DNA of 64,000 nt from BQWY01 sp046351095 (GCA_046351095.1 JAXLZC010000001.1:1984001-2048000); one strand, 5' to 3'. Shown: positions 32,585 to 41,774, counted from the stretch's first letter. Numbers and translations: made by a program. Notes: a model not told the origin generated them from the letters alone.

Positions 32585-33745
32585 ATGGCTTCTTCTCCAT
32601 CGACAACGACCGACGCGCAGACGCCGGATACATCCGTAGCGACGACGACGCCGTACGTGCCCCCTGGGACCGATGCGCCTAAACCCAAGGCGAAACGGCG
32701 CCGTTCACGTAAAGCCGGGTTGCCGCCGGGCACCCTGGTACCGATCGGCGAAACCCGCACCGGCCCCATCACGCTGACAGTCATTCAATACAACGGCGAC
32801 CACCACCAGGAAGGTGCGCTCAAAAGCATCGACGACATTCCGACGTTGCTCAACGACAACGTCATCACCTGGATCAACATCAGCGGCTTGCACGATCTCA
32901 CCTTGATCGAAAAGCTCGGCGCGCAGTTTCAATTGCACCCGTTGGTCCTGGAAGACATCGTCAATACCGAGCAGCGGCCGAAGTGGGACGACTACGTGAC
33001 CTATGCGTTCGTCGTTGCCAAAGCGTTAATCTACACGGTGCCCACGCGCGAACTGTCGACCGAGCAAATCAGCATCATCTTCGGCCAGGGCTTCGTGCTG
33101 ACGTTTCAAGAAAACGGCGGCGATCCGTTCGGCCCCGTGCGCGAACGTCTGCGCACCGGCCGGGGCCGCTTGCGCACACAACGCTCGGACTACCTGGTCT
33201 ACACGCTGCTCGACGCGATCGTGGACAACTATTTCGGCGTGTTGGAAGGCATCAGCGAGGTGACGGAACAGGTCGAAGATCTGTTGCTGACCGACCCGAA
33301 ACCGGAAGTCTTGAAAGACCTCTACCGCTTACGCCGCAGCATCCTCTTCGTCCGCCGCGCCGTCTGGCCTTTGCGCGAAGTCATCGGCACGTTGCAACGC
33401 GGCCAATCGCAACTCATCACCGAGTTCACCCGCACCTACTTGGCCGACGTCTACGACCACACGATCCAGGTGATCGACGCCGTCGAGGCGTTGCGCGACC
33501 TCATTGCGGGCATGTTGGAATTGTATCTGTCGAGCGCCAGCAATCGCATGACGGCCGTCATGAAAGTGCTGACGGTCATCACGACGATCTTCATGCCGCT
33601 GACGTTTATCGCCGGCATCTACGGCATGAACTTCGAGTACATGCCGGAACTGAAATCGCCCTGGGGGTATCCGCTGACGTTGTTGACGATGTTGGGGATC
33701 GCCCTCGGCATGTTGTGGTACTTCCACCGAAAGCGCTGGCTCTAA
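32585..33745 (+). CDS. corA: CorA-family magnesium/cobalt transporter
   Basis: Pentameric divalent-cation channel of the inner membrane. About 386 residues from ATG 32585, with a charged N-terminal tail (KPKAKRRRSRKAG), the cytoplasmic funnel domain (ITWINISGLHDLTLIEKLGA, HPLVLEDIVNTEQRPKWDDY) and two C-terminal membrane helices joined by the signature loop YGMNFEYMPE. The frame is open upstream to 32474 but that stretch overlaps the tRNA terminator. It stands alone, convergent with the next gene. Confidence 0.94.
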   Translation: MASSPSTTTDAQTPDTSVATTTPYVPPGTDAPKPKAKRRRSRKAGLPPGTLVPIGETRTGPITLTVIQYNGDHHQEGALKSIDDIPTLLNDNVITWINISGLHDLTLIEKLGAQFQLHPLVLEDIVNTEQRPKWDDYVTYAFVVAKALIYTVPTRELSTEQISIIFGQGFVLTFQENGGDPFGPVRERLRTGRGRLRTQRSDYLVYTLLDAIVDNYFGVLEGISEVTEQVEDLLLTDPKPEVLKDLYRLRRSILFVRRAVWPLREVIGTLQRGQSQLITEFTRTYLADVYDHTIQVIDAVEALRDLIAGMLELYLSSASNRMTAVMKVLTVITTIFMPLTFIAGIYGMNFEYMPELKSPWGYPLTLLTMLGIALGMLWYFHRKRWL

Positions 33746-33783
33746 CGATCTGACTCACTCGCCCGCACGCAAACCCTCCGTCA

Positions 33784-34662
33784 TCACCGTCCGATATCTG
33801 CCAGCGGATGCTCCGTCACATGAAGGGCGCCGCGCGGATTGTCGCCGACCCGATTCGCCTGGAGGAGTTCGTCGCCCGCTGGAATCGTCCGACACTCCGG
33901 CGTCATGACCAGGCCCCACTGCCGATTGCTCACCAGCCGATTTTCCAACAGCATCGCTTGCGCCTCGCCGAACAGCAGCATGCCGCTGAGCCAATTGTCG
34001 CGCGATTCGTTGCGCACAAACTCCGCCTGTCCGCCCGCATCGCGCACGGCCAAACCGAAATGATGGTTTCCCCAGGTGAGATTGTCCGCCACGCGCGGAC
34101 TCGCCCCGCCGAATACAAAAATGCCGGACTCGCGGTTGCCGCACACTTCGGTTTCAATCAGGCACGCGCGACATTCCGGGCCGTACAACAGCACGCCCGA
34201 AAGCACGGCCTCCATCGCGCGACAGCGCGCAATCGTACAGGTCGAATCCAAGACATTGACGGCCGAATGCTGGTCGCTGCCCACATACCGAAACGTGATG
34301 CCCTCGATCCGTCCCGACGGCACCCCTTGCAGATACAACGGGCCGGCACGTCGCCCGACGACATACACCAGATCCCGCCCCGCACCGACGAGTTGGATGG
34401 GACGCGCCGCGACAAACACCTTGTCTTCGTACAACCCTGGCTGAAGAAAAATGAGATCCGTCGGTCCTGCATCAGCCAGCGCGGCGCTCGGCACGGCGTA
34501 GGCACGCGGATCGGCGGCGTCTACCACCAACACCTGTCCACCGAGCGGATTCGGCGGCGGCGTCACGCGCGGGACCGTCGCCAAATCGAGCAGCGCACTC
34601 AGCGGCGCGCCCGGGTGAGAAGGGCCTGCAGCGGATTGATGGGAATCGGGTGTCGGCGACAT
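33784..34662 (-). CDS. Right-handed beta-helix repeat protein
   Basis: 292 residues. From about residue 60 the sequence is built of short repeats typical of a parallel beta-helix (IEGITFRYVGSDQHSAVNVL, GVLLYGPECRACLIETEVCG, GIFVFGGASPRVADNLTWGN, GMLLFGEAQAMLLENRLVSN, WGLVMTPECR). The fold occurs in carbohydrate-active and 'NosD-like' proteins. No signal peptide is seen at ATG 34662, so it may be cytoplasmic or the start may be elsewhere. Catalytic residues cannot be named and the substrate is unknown. Confidence 0.75.
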   Translation of the reverse strand: MSPTPDSHQSAAGPSHPGAPLSALLDLATVPRVTPPPNPLGGQVLVVDAADPRAYAVPSAALADAGPTDLIFLQPGLYEDKVFVAARPIQLVGAGRDLVYVVGRRAGPLYLQGVPSGRIEGITFRYVGSDQHSAVNVLDSTCTIARCRAMEAVLSGVLLYGPECRACLIETEVCGNRESGIFVFGGASPRVADNLTWGNHHFGLAVRDAGGQAEFVRNESRDNWLSGMLLFGEAQAMLLENRLVSNRQWGLVMTPECRTIPAGDELLQANRVGDNPRGALHVTEHPLADIGR

Positions 34663-34977
34663 GGTCGCTCCGCATATGCCAATGGCCGCTCCGCGCTGTC
34701 AAGCAAGGGGCGAATCTGGTGGGTATTTCCACGCCTGGCACGGGAGAAATCCATGCCCACCTTTCAGGCTTCTATGGCCTGTCCTTTTCTCGTCCGCTGT
34801 CGGACAAGAGGGGACAAGCCCCAAGCAGCGCCGATTTTTGGCTCCTGGGAATTTCGCCCGTTCGACGGTCAGTTAGCCCCCATGCGCAAAAATTGTCCCT
34901 CCGGCGCACGGGCACATGCCTTGCGATTCATCCCGCCAGATGCGCGTTTATCAGCCCCGCATCGAGATGAGGAGACT
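34663..34977. other. Divergent intergenic region
   Basis: 315 nt between the beta-helix gene (minus) and the TPR gene (plus). It must carry both promoters, but no confident -35/-10 pair, riboswitch or strong hairpin was found. Confidence 0.5.
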
Positions 34978-35571
34978 ATGGCACACCAGTGGAACCTGAC
35001 TCGTCGGTCCATTCGTCCGCTCCATTGCCGGACGGTGCGTCAACTTGGTCGCCGCTCGCGGCATTTGCTCGGGCGTATCATGATGGCCGTCATACTCGGC
35101 GGCAGCCTCGTGACTCCTCTTGTCGTCGCCTCGCAGGTTGAGGCGGCTCCCGCCGTCTCGCAAGATGCTCCGCGGCGTCTCTACGACCGTGTGATGGAGG
35201 AATTCCGCCAGCGCGACTACGACGCGGCGCTCGCTGGATTCCGGCTGTTCCTCGAGCTCCACGGCAAATCTGGATTGGCCCCGAGCGCGCGCTACTGGAT
35301 GGGCGAATGCCAGTACCGCCTCGGCCACTACGACCAGGCGATGGAGACCTTTTCGAGCCTGGTCTCCTACTATCCATCCAATCCCAAAATGGCCGCGACG
35401 ACGTTGAAGATCGGCCTGACGCACACGAAGATGGGGCAGCCACAGGAAGCGCGCATCACCTTTCAACGGGTGGTGACGGAATGGCCGGAAACGATGGAAG
35501 CGGATGTCGCACGGAAGGAGCTGTCGAAATTCGACCCGACGGGCGACCGCGACCCGGACGCGACGCAGTAG
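34978..35571 (+). CDS. Secreted TPR protein, YbgF/CpoB-like C-terminal domain
   Basis: 197 residues from ATG 34978, with GAGGAG 5 nt upstream. A long basic N-region and a hydrophobic stretch (IMMAVILGGSLVTPLVVASQVEA) act as a signal peptide. The mature part has tetratricopeptide repeats as in CpoB/YbgF: LYDRVMEEFRQRDYDAALAG, ARYWMGECQYRLGHYDQAME, KIGLTHTKMGQPQEARITFQ. CpoB coordinates peptidoglycan synthesis with outer-membrane constriction; here tol-pal genes are not adjacent, so that role is only suggested. Confidence 0.82.
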   Translation: MAHQWNLTRRSIRPLHCRTVRQLGRRSRHLLGRIMMAVILGGSLVTPLVVASQVEAAPAVSQDAPRRLYDRVMEEFRQRDYDAALAGFRLFLELHGKSGLAPSARYWMGECQYRLGHYDQAMETFSSLVSYYPSNPKMAATTLKIGLTHTKMGQPQEARITFQRVVTEWPETMEADVARKELSKFDPTGDRDPDATQ

Positions 35572-35620
35572 GCGGCACGCGGCACGCACACCCACCAGTG
35601 ACGACGAACAACCGCCCGAG

Positions 35621-36172
35621 TTAATCCTCGGGCGGCTCCAATCCCAACACCTTCTGCAATTCCGAAATCGAATAACTGCCGGCCGCATTCAGATGCGTCA
35701 CTACGATACCCGCTTCGCGCAAAAGACGCTCGGCGACTTCGCTGTGGCGTCGTCGCGCGTCGGTCGGTCCTGGCTCGCCGTCGAGAATAATGACCTGTTC
35801 CACCAGCCGCGTGCCCGGATGGAGCAACGCCATGTCCACACGGCGCAGTGCCACTTTTCGCAACAGCGCGCGCCGAACCGCCGGATCTTCCGTCTGTACC
35901 GTCACCAGCGACCAGACCGGCACATGCACGCAGACGAGATACCGATCTTCGACGGCAAACTTGATGAGATTGTAGAGCGACAAGGCGGCGGGGCTGACGA
36001 GCGCCTGCGGTGCAACGGACACACCGCCCCAGGCGACACGCTCGTCGGAGGTCGACGCCGACGGCTCTGTTCGCCGTCGTTGCAGGAGGACGATCATGAG
36101 ACCGATCAGCAGGACAATCGCAGTGGCGACCGCCCAGAGCGGCACACCGAGTTGCTGCAGGAACGCGTTCAT
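35621..36172 (-). CDS. Membrane-anchored DUF2726-like protein
   Basis: 183 residues from ATG 36172: one N-terminal membrane helix (LWAVATAIVLLIGLMIVLLQ), then a soluble domain like DUF2726 (ALVSPAALSLYNLIKFAVED, RRVDMALLHPGTRLVEQVII, LREAGIVVTHLNAAGSY). The domain is distantly nuclease-like in fold, but the key acidic residues are not clear here (LDGEPG may be one). The start overlaps the anmK stop by four bases (ATGA), indicating coupled translation. Function unknown. Confidence 0.75.
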   Translation of the reverse strand: MNAFLQQLGVPLWAVATAIVLLIGLMIVLLQRRRTEPSASTSDERVAWGGVSVAPQALVSPAALSLYNLIKFAVEDRYLVCVHVPVWSLVTVQTEDPAVRRALLRKVALRRVDMALLHPGTRLVEQVIILDGEPGPTDARRRHSEVAERLLREAGIVVTHLNAAGSYSISELQKVLGLEPPED

Positions 36173-37401
36173 GAGGCGCGGCGTCTCGTACGTGGTCGCC
36201 GACTGTGCGTCGACGAACGCGGACTCACGACTCGCAGGCCGAGCGACCAGGGTTGTCCGCCAGGCACAATGTCTCCCATCACGACCGGATGCCGTGCGCC
36301 GGTGACTTGCGCAAGCGTGCCGCACCCCCCGTGCATCGTCTGATAGGCAAAGGCGGCAAAGGCCGTACATTCCAATGCTTGGCTCGCCCAGCCTACCTCA
36401 TCCACCGTCCGCACCGTCGCCGGTGCCGCAACGTCGGCCAACGCCGCCATCACCGCGCGGTTGCGCACACCTCCGCCCGCGATCAACAACTCGTGGATCG
36501 GGCCGGGACACCAGCACCGCGCCGTCCACACCGCCTCTGCTGTAAATCGCGCCAACGTCGCAAGCAGCGTGGCCGAGGACAATCGGCGGCGACGTTGTAC
36601 GCGAAAGATCTCGTCCAAAAACGGCTCGCCGAATTCTTCTCGCCCGGTAGATTTCGGCGGACGTTGTGAGAGGAACGGATGTCTGAGCAGTTGCGCCAGC
36701 AGCACAGGGTCCGGCTGCCCCGTGCAGGCCAATGCGCCATTGCGATCCATACGCCGACGCCCGTCGGTCAATCGTTGCATGGCACCATCGAGCAACATGT
36801 TGGCGGGTCCTGTATCGAAGGCGCGGACGGTCGTGGCATCCCCGCCAGCCGGGAGATACGTGACATTGCTGATACCGCCCAGGTTCACCACGAGCCGCGT
36901 CTTCGTCCGATGTTGAAAAAGCAGGTGGTGCACGGCTGGGACAAGCGGCGCGCCCTGCCCGCCGGCCGCAACGTCGCGCGCACGAAAGTTCCCGACTGTC
37001 GTGATACCCGTCCGTTCGGCGATCACGGCGGTCTCGCCGATTTGTAAGGTCGAGCGCACGAGGCCCAGGCCCGGTTCTCGGACACCCTTCGGGAGATGAT
37101 GCAGAGTCTGCCCATGCGACCCGATGAGCCAGACATCGCGCGACGACAACCCGGCCTGCGCGATCACGCGCAAGGCGGCGCGCGCAAACCATTCGCCCAG
37201 AACCGCGTTCAGATGACAGATCTCGCGTACGGAGCCAGACAGCGCTGCGTGCATGAGGCGCCGCTGGAAGGCAGCCGTATACGGCTGCGCGGCAAACGCC
37301 ACCGGCGCGATACGCAGACGTGCCCCGCCCCCGTCGATACGAACGAGCGCGGCATCGACGCCATCGCCGCTTGTGCCCGACATCAGACCGATCACATACA
37401 T
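36169..37401 (-). CDS. anmK: 1,6-anhydro-N-acetylmuramic acid kinase
   Basis: Phosphorylates and opens anhydroMurNAc recovered from cell-wall turnover. 410 residues of the actin/hexokinase fold: GLMSGTSGDGVD (5-16, phosphate loop), GSHGQTLHHLP, VVNLGGISNVTYLPAG and FDTGPANMLLDG with the catalytic Asp. ATG 37401 gives the usual MYVIGLMSGTS start. It is divergent from znuA across a 152-nt region with inverted repeats. The C-terminus is low-complexity Arg/Ser. Confidence 0.95.
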   Translation of the reverse strand: MYVIGLMSGTSGDGVDAALVRIDGGGARLRIAPVAFAAQPYTAAFQRRLMHAALSGSVREICHLNAVLGEWFARAALRVIAQAGLSSRDVWLIGSHGQTLHHLPKGVREPGLGLVRSTLQIGETAVIAERTGITTVGNFRARDVAAGGQGAPLVPAVHHLLFQHRTKTRLVVNLGGISNVTYLPAGGDATTVRAFDTGPANMLLDGAMQRLTDGRRRMDRNGALACTGQPDPVLLAQLLRHPFLSQRPPKSTGREEFGEPFLDEIFRVQRRRRLSSATLLATLARFTAEAVWTARCWCPGPIHELLIAGGGVRNRAVMAALADVAAPATVRTVDEVGWASQALECTAFAAFAYQTMHGGCGTLAQVTGARHPVVMGDIVPGGQPWSLGLRVVSPRSSTHSRRPRTRRRAS

Positions 37402-37410
37402 AGGGGCGTT

Positions 37411-37547
37411 ACCCTATCATGGGGTGCAATACGAGGTCATCATTGCACCAGGGTCGCATGCCTGTACGACGATCCGTACGTGCGTCCACCGGTCTTGCCA
37501 TACGGTCAGCCCCTGCGTTGACAGTGCAAAAAACCCGATGATAGGGT
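37411..37547. promoter_or_regulatory. Divergent anmK/znuA control region with inverted repeats
   Basis: ACCCTATCAT (37411-37420) and its exact complement ATGATAGGGT (37538-37547) lie just upstream of anmK and znuA. Each reads TGATAGGGT towards its gene, like an extended -10 element. A TTGACA at 37518-37523 lies 18 nt before TAGGGT on the znuA side. Between them, GGTGCAAT (37423-37430) and ATTGCACC (37442-37449) form an 8-bp dyad with an 11-nt spacer, a candidate metal-regulator site. Confidence 0.5.
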
Positions 37548-37553
37548 CCGGGC

Positions 37554-38531
37554 ATGTCTCATTCCGTTGTGTATCCGGCCTACACCAACCAGTCGAACAG
37601 GCTCAGTGGCCGCATCCGAACATGGGCGCCGAGACTCTGCGTCGCCGCATCCATGCTGCTCGCTGCGACCACGTCGTTTCTCTCGGCACAGGCGACGTAC
37701 GCCGAAGAACCCCTATCAGTCATTACGACCTTGCCTGTTCTCAAAGACCTCGTCCAACAGGTCGGGCACGAACATGTGCGCGTCGTCTCGTTGCTGTCCG
37801 GGCTGGAAAGCGAACATTCGTACTCGCCGAAGCCGAGCGACCTCGTCGCCCTGCGCAAAGCGCAGCTGTTGGTCGAAATCGGCGCCGGGCTCGAAGTGTG
37901 GGTGTCGGGTTTGGTAAAAAGCGCGGGTAATCCGCACCTCCACGTCGTCACCGTCTCCCGCGACATTCCGTTGATCGAGGAGTCGGGCTCGCACGAGGCG
38001 GAGGCGCACCATGGCCATGTCCGCGGCAACCCGCACGTCTGGCTCGATCCGGACAACGTCGCCATGATGGTGACCCATATCGCGACCGCGCTCGGCCAGG
38101 TCGATCCGACCCACGCCGATCGCTACACGATCTACGCAGCCGACTATCGCCGCACATTGACCGCCACCACGGAGGAGTTACGGGCGCGCCTGGCACAATT
38201 CACCGACCGACGTATCGTCACGCACCATCCGGCCTGGCCCTATTTCGCACGGCGATTTCAACTGGAGATCGTGGCGGATATTCAGGCGCAATCCGGCTCG
38301 GAGCCCTCGCCGCGGCACCTTCGTCAGTTGATCGAACGAATTCGCCGCGACAAGATCAAAGTCGTCGTCTCCGAGCCGCAGCTCAACCAAAAACTGGCGC
38401 GCCTCTTGGCCGACGAAACCGGCGCGCGACTGGTCGTCCTCACCCCGCTCACCGGCGGCTTGCCCGGCACCGAGACCTACCTCGACATGCTTCGCTACAA
38501 TGTGCTCCAATTGGTGCAGGCGTTCGGGTAG
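37554..38531 (+). CDS. znuA: Zinc/manganese ABC transporter, periplasmic binding protein
   Basis: Cluster A-I solute-binding protein for Zn2+ or Mn2+, about 325 residues. The signal segment ends near LSAQATYAEEP; mature start PLSVITTLPVLKDLVQQVG. Metal histidines lie in SGLESEHSYSPKPSD, a His-rich loop HEAEAHHGHVRGNPHVWLDP, and RRIVTHHPAWPYFA; the last acidic ligand is probably in LVVLTPLTGG's neighbourhood. The His-rich loop favours zinc. ATG 37554 has no clear ribosome-binding site, and a -10-like element ends only 6 nt before it, so a leaderless mRNA is possible. znuC and znuB follow. Confidence 0.9.
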   Translation: MSHSVVYPAYTNQSNRLSGRIRTWAPRLCVAASMLLAATTSFLSAQATYAEEPLSVITTLPVLKDLVQQVGHEHVRVVSLLSGLESEHSYSPKPSDLVALRKAQLLVEIGAGLEVWVSGLVKSAGNPHLHVVTVSRDIPLIEESGSHEAEAHHGHVRGNPHVWLDPDNVAMMVTHIATALGQVDPTHADRYTIYAADYRRTLTATTEELRARLAQFTDRRIVTHHPAWPYFARRFQLEIVADIQAQSGSEPSPRHLRQLIERIRRDKIKVVVSEPQLNQKLARLLADETGARLVVLTPLTGGLPGTETYLDMLRYNVLQLVQAFG

Positions 38532-38602
38532 ATCGACCGGTCGCTCCGCATGACGACGGTTCGGCACCGGCCGTCGCACCAGAGTCCATTTCGCCGTCCC
38601 GC

Positions 38603-39403
38603 ATGATCCTCGATATCGTTCGCCGCCCGATCATTCGTTTTGCGTCTGCCTCGTTCGGATTTCCCGGCGGCGTCACGGCGCTCGACGACATCACCCTCGA
38701 TATCCACGAGGGCGAATTCATCGGCGTCATCGGGCCCAACGGCTCCGGAAAAACGACGCTCTGCCGCGCCATCCTCGGCCTGTTGCCGCCACGAACCGGC
38801 ACATTACAAATTTTCGACTGCGCGTGCGAAGACATGCATTGCCACCATCGCGCGCGGATCGGCTATCTGCCGCAAATGAGTGCGCGCGATCGCCATTTCC
38901 CGATCACCGTGTTCGAGACCGTCATGATGGGGCGATATGGGGCGCTCGGCCTGTTGAAGCGCCCGGGTACACGCGACCGCGAGATCGCAACGCAGGCACT
39001 CACCAAAGTCGGCATGGAAGGGTACGCGGACCACGCGCTCGGTCTGTTGTCGGGCGGCCAGCAACAGCGGGTGATGATCGCCCGCACGCTCGCGCAAGAG
39101 CCGCAGGTCTTATTGCTCGACGAGCCGACGACGGGCATCGACATGACGACGCAGCAACAGCTGCTCGACCTCGTTCGGCACCTGCACCGCGAAATGGGCT
39201 TAACCGTGCTATTTGTGACGCACGACCTGAATCTGATCAGCCCGCATGTCGATCGGTTGGTGTTGCTCAATCGCCGCCTGGCGGCTGCCGGCCCGCCCGC
39301 TGAAGTCTTACAACCGCATGTGCTGCAAAGCGTCTACGATAAAAACGTCGTCGTCTCCGACGAAGGCCTCGTCGTCGTGCAGGACTACCATCACCACCAC
39401 TAA
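38603..39403 (+). CDS. znuC: Zinc/manganese ABC transporter, ATP-binding protein
   Basis: 266-residue ABC ATPase: Walker A GPNGSGKTT (about 43-51), Q-loop YLPQMSARDRHFPIT, signature LSGGQQQRV, Walker B VLLLDEPTTGID and the H-loop FVTHDLNLI. The tail ends in YHHHH, a possible metal sensor or chance. It lies 71 nt after znuA and 35 nt before the permease gene, forming a three-gene importer. Confidence 0.93.
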   Translation: MILDIVRRPIIRFASASFGFPGGVTALDDITLDIHEGEFIGVIGPNGSGKTTLCRAILGLLPPRTGTLQIFDCACEDMHCHHRARIGYLPQMSARDRHFPITVFETVMMGRYGALGLLKRPGTRDREIATQALTKVGMEGYADHALGLLSGGQQQRVMIARTLAQEPQVLLLDEPTTGIDMTTQQQLLDLVRHLHREMGLTVLFVTHDLNLISPHVDRLVLLNRRLAAAGPPAEVLQPHVLQSVYDKNVVVSDEGLVVVQDYHHHH

Positions 39404-39438
39404 GCCGGACCGACGCGCGCCCACGACACCGACCCACG

Positions 39439-40260
39439 ATGCTGGAACTCCTGACCTTCGACTTTATGCAGCGCTCGCTCCTTGCGGCCGCACTCGTCGG
39501 CGGGCTCTGCTCGCTGATCGGCGTCTTCGTCGTACTGCGTGGGCTCGCCTTCATCGGAGCCGGAACGGCGCACGCCGCGTTCGCGGGCGTCACGCTGGCG
39601 TATTTGCTGGGCTGGCCTCCGCTGGCCCTGGCCGTCGCCTTCGGACTCGGCACGGTTTGGACGGTGGGGCTGCTCGAAGAGCAGGGGCGCATGAAGCTGG
39701 ACGTGTCCATCGGCATTCTCTATACGGCGACGATGGCGCTGGCGATCCTCTTTCTCGGCTTGATGAAGTCCTACAATGCCGAGGTCTACGGCTATTTATT
39801 CGGCAGCGTGCTCGCGGTCACACGGGATGAACTCTTCACCATCGCGGGACTCGGATGCCTCGTCGTCGCGGCGGTGATCCTCTTTTCCAAGGAGTTGTAT
39901 TTCATCGCATTCGACCAGGACATGGCGGAGGCCTCCGGCATTCCGGCGCGGCGCATCTACTTTTTGTTGTTGAGTTTGATCGCGGTGACGGTGGTCGTGT
40001 CGCTCAAAACGGTCGGCGCCATTCTCGTGTTCGCACTAGTGCTGATTCCCGCCTCCACAGCCTATCAGTGGACGCATAGTCTCTCGCAACTGACCGCCTA
40101 CTCGGTGGCGATCGGGATCGTCTGCGCCGTCGGGGGCGTATTGGTGTCGTATGCCTGGGACTTGCCGTCCGGGCCGACGATCGTGCTGCTTGCGACTGCA
40201 CTCTTTTTCCTTTCGGTGTGGCGCTCGCCGAAACGCATGCGTCGCCAGAGCGTCGGCTAA
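39439..40260 (+). CDS. znuB: Zinc/manganese ABC transporter, permease
   Basis: 273-residue integral membrane protein of the ABC-3 family with about eight hydrophobic segments, starting FMQRSLLAAALVGGLCSLIG and including FVVLRGLAFIGAGTAHAAFA, the conserved region that meets the ATPase. It completes the znuACB importer. No Zur gene is in the window. Confidence 0.93.
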   Translation: MLELLTFDFMQRSLLAAALVGGLCSLIGVFVVLRGLAFIGAGTAHAAFAGVTLAYLLGWPPLALAVAFGLGTVWTVGLLEEQGRMKLDVSIGILYTATMALAILFLGLMKSYNAEVYGYLFGSVLAVTRDELFTIAGLGCLVVAAVILFSKELYFIAFDQDMAEASGIPARRIYFLLLSLIAVTVVVSLKTVGAILVFALVLIPASTAYQWTHSLSQLTAYSVAIGIVCAVGGVLVSYAWDLPSGPTIVLLATALFFLSVWRSPKRMRRQSVG

Positions 40261-40310
40261 GTACTTTCCCGCTTCAGAGACAGCAACCGACATTGACAGA
40301 GTCCCGCGCC

Positions 40311-40339
40311 TTGAATCGAACGGCATCGTCGGGTATAGA
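40311..40339 (+). promoter_or_regulatory. Sigma70-type promoter upstream of the barrel-protein pair
   Basis: TTGAAT (40311-40316) and TATAGA (40334-40339) are 17 nt apart, about 60 nt before the start codon of the first outer-membrane-type gene. Confidence 0.55.
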
Positions 40340-40399
40340 TGGGACCGTCACGGCACACACGTCCGCGACGCAGACCATTATCTTTCCCAGGAGGCATGA

Positions 40400-40990
40400 G
40401 TGCGACACGCAACGAAACGTCTGTGGCTGGCGCTCGTCTGGTGCGCGATCGTCGGAGCGGCGGTGCAGGCACCGCCTGCGCAGGCCGAGGATTGGGGTTG
40501 GAAATACGAGGGGACGGCGGGTGACGAGCAGTTCGTCATGGGCTTCCGTGCAGGCCCCGGCTTCATGACGCAATCGACCGGCACCTCGAAGGTCGGCCCA
40601 ACGGTCAACTTCTCCGGCATGTACACGATCAACGCCTGGTTCCGCGCGGGCATGATGCTCGATTGGGACCACCACCATATCCAGCGCAGGGGCGGCTCGC
40701 TCAACACCGTGTCGTTTATGCCCGCCGTGTTGGAATTCCGCCCTGGACGTTTCGGCCCGGTCATGCCCTACGGCTCGATGGGGATCGGCGTCAACATCAA
40801 CGACGACAATCAATCGGACAGCGTCGCCTGGCGCACGGCGGCCGGGCTCGACTATCCGCTGACCAACTGGTTCCCGAACGCACCGAAGAGCTTGATGCTC
40901 AACACCGAAGCCGCGTGGAAACGCAATCGCGCCAACAACGCCGACTTCTCGACCTTGAATTGGTTGTTCGGCCTCCGTTACGGATTTTAA
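40400..40990 (+). CDS. Outer-membrane beta-barrel-like protein, copy 1
   Basis: 196 residues with a signal peptide (LWLALVWCAIVGAAVQAPPAQA, cleaved before EDWGW) and alternating aromatic strands ending in GLRYGF, the C-terminal Phe signal of outer-membrane barrels. Repeated features such as VMGFRAGPGFMTQSTG, WFRAGMMLDWDHHHI and LEFRPGRFGPVMPYGSMGIG recur in the next gene. GTG 40400 is the start, with GGAGG 5 nt upstream; the overlapping ATG at 40396 is in another frame. Length suits an eight-stranded barrel of the OmpW/OmpA-like size. Function unknown. Confidence 0.8.
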   Translation: MRHATKRLWLALVWCAIVGAAVQAPPAQAEDWGWKYEGTAGDEQFVMGFRAGPGFMTQSTGTSKVGPTVNFSGMYTINAWFRAGMMLDWDHHHIQRRGGSLNTVSFMPAVLEFRPGRFGPVMPYGSMGIGVNINDDNQSDSVAWRTAAGLDYPLTNWFPNAPKSLMLNTEAAWKRNRANNADFSTLNWLFGLRYGF

Positions 40991-41059
40991 TCACTGCGGC
41001 GCGGCGCCGCATTGTTCCAGCGTGTCGAGTGGGCACCCGATGCGCGAAAAGGAGTCTCC

Positions 41060-41692
41060 ATGCAGATGCACCAGCTTCGACAATTGTTCTGTGCAGCGGC
41101 CGTCGCCGCCGCAAGTTTCACGATGCTCCCCACGGCCCAGGCCGACTGGGTCCATGAAGGACAGGCGCAAGAGGGACGGTGGACGGCGGGATTCCGCGCT
41201 GGACTGTCGATCCCGACGCAGGAAACGATCCCCACGACGGATGCGGGCCTTGGCCCTGCCGTTAACCTCCAGGTGCAATACGGCCTGAATCGCTTTTTCC
41301 GCGCCGGGATGTTGGTGGAGTGGGACCGGCATACGTTCGACAACCAAGTGACCGGTTCGAAGGTCGGGACGTCCAATACGATCACCGTCTTGCCGACCTT
41401 GGAATACCGGCCCGGACATTTCGGTGCCGTGATCCCCTACCTCTCGACCGGTATCGGCGCGAACATCAATATGTTCGACGAATCGCGAGGGATCGCGAAG
41501 ACCAGTATGGGAACGACCTTCGCATTCCGTCTGGCCGGCGGCCTCGACTATGCCCTGAGCGACCGGCTCATGCTGAACGCAGAGTTGGCGTGGAAGCGGA
41601 ACCGTGGCGGACTGGAAGTGGGTGGCGTGAATGCCGGGAGCTTCGATGCCTCCTCGGCGAATCTGTTGTTCGGTGTGAAGTATACGTTCTAG
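41060..41692 (+). CDS. Outer-membrane beta-barrel-like protein, copy 2
   Basis: 210 residues from ATG 41060 (AAGGAG upstream). Signal peptide ends at PTAQA before DWVHEG. It is a clear paralogue of the preceding gene: FRAGLSIPTQET, FFRAGMLVEWDRHTF, LEYRPGHFGAVIPYLSTGIG, AELAWKRNRGG and the terminal FGVKYTF align with FRAGPGFMTQST, WFRAGMMLDWDHHHI, LEFRPGRFGPVMPYGSMGIG, TEAAWKRNRAN and FGLRYGF. A tandem duplication, 69 nt apart and probably cotranscribed. Confidence 0.82.
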   Translation: MQMHQLRQLFCAAAVAAASFTMLPTAQADWVHEGQAQEGRWTAGFRAGLSIPTQETIPTTDAGLGPAVNLQVQYGLNRFFRAGMLVEWDRHTFDNQVTGSKVGTSNTITVLPTLEYRPGHFGAVIPYLSTGIGANINMFDESRGIAKTSMGTTFAFRLAGGLDYALSDRLMLNAELAWKRNRGGLEVGGVNAGSFDASSANLLFGVKYTF

Positions 41693-41774
41693 ATTCCGAC
41701 CGGCGTCGTCCGGCGCCGAGCCCTACGCTTGGTGTCGGACGGAGCTTTTTCTTCCTCCCTCTTGTTGCCTCGAT

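Noticed and set aside
40396..40399. ATG as start of the first barrel gene
   Set aside because: It opens another frame; the signal peptide is encoded from GTG 40400.
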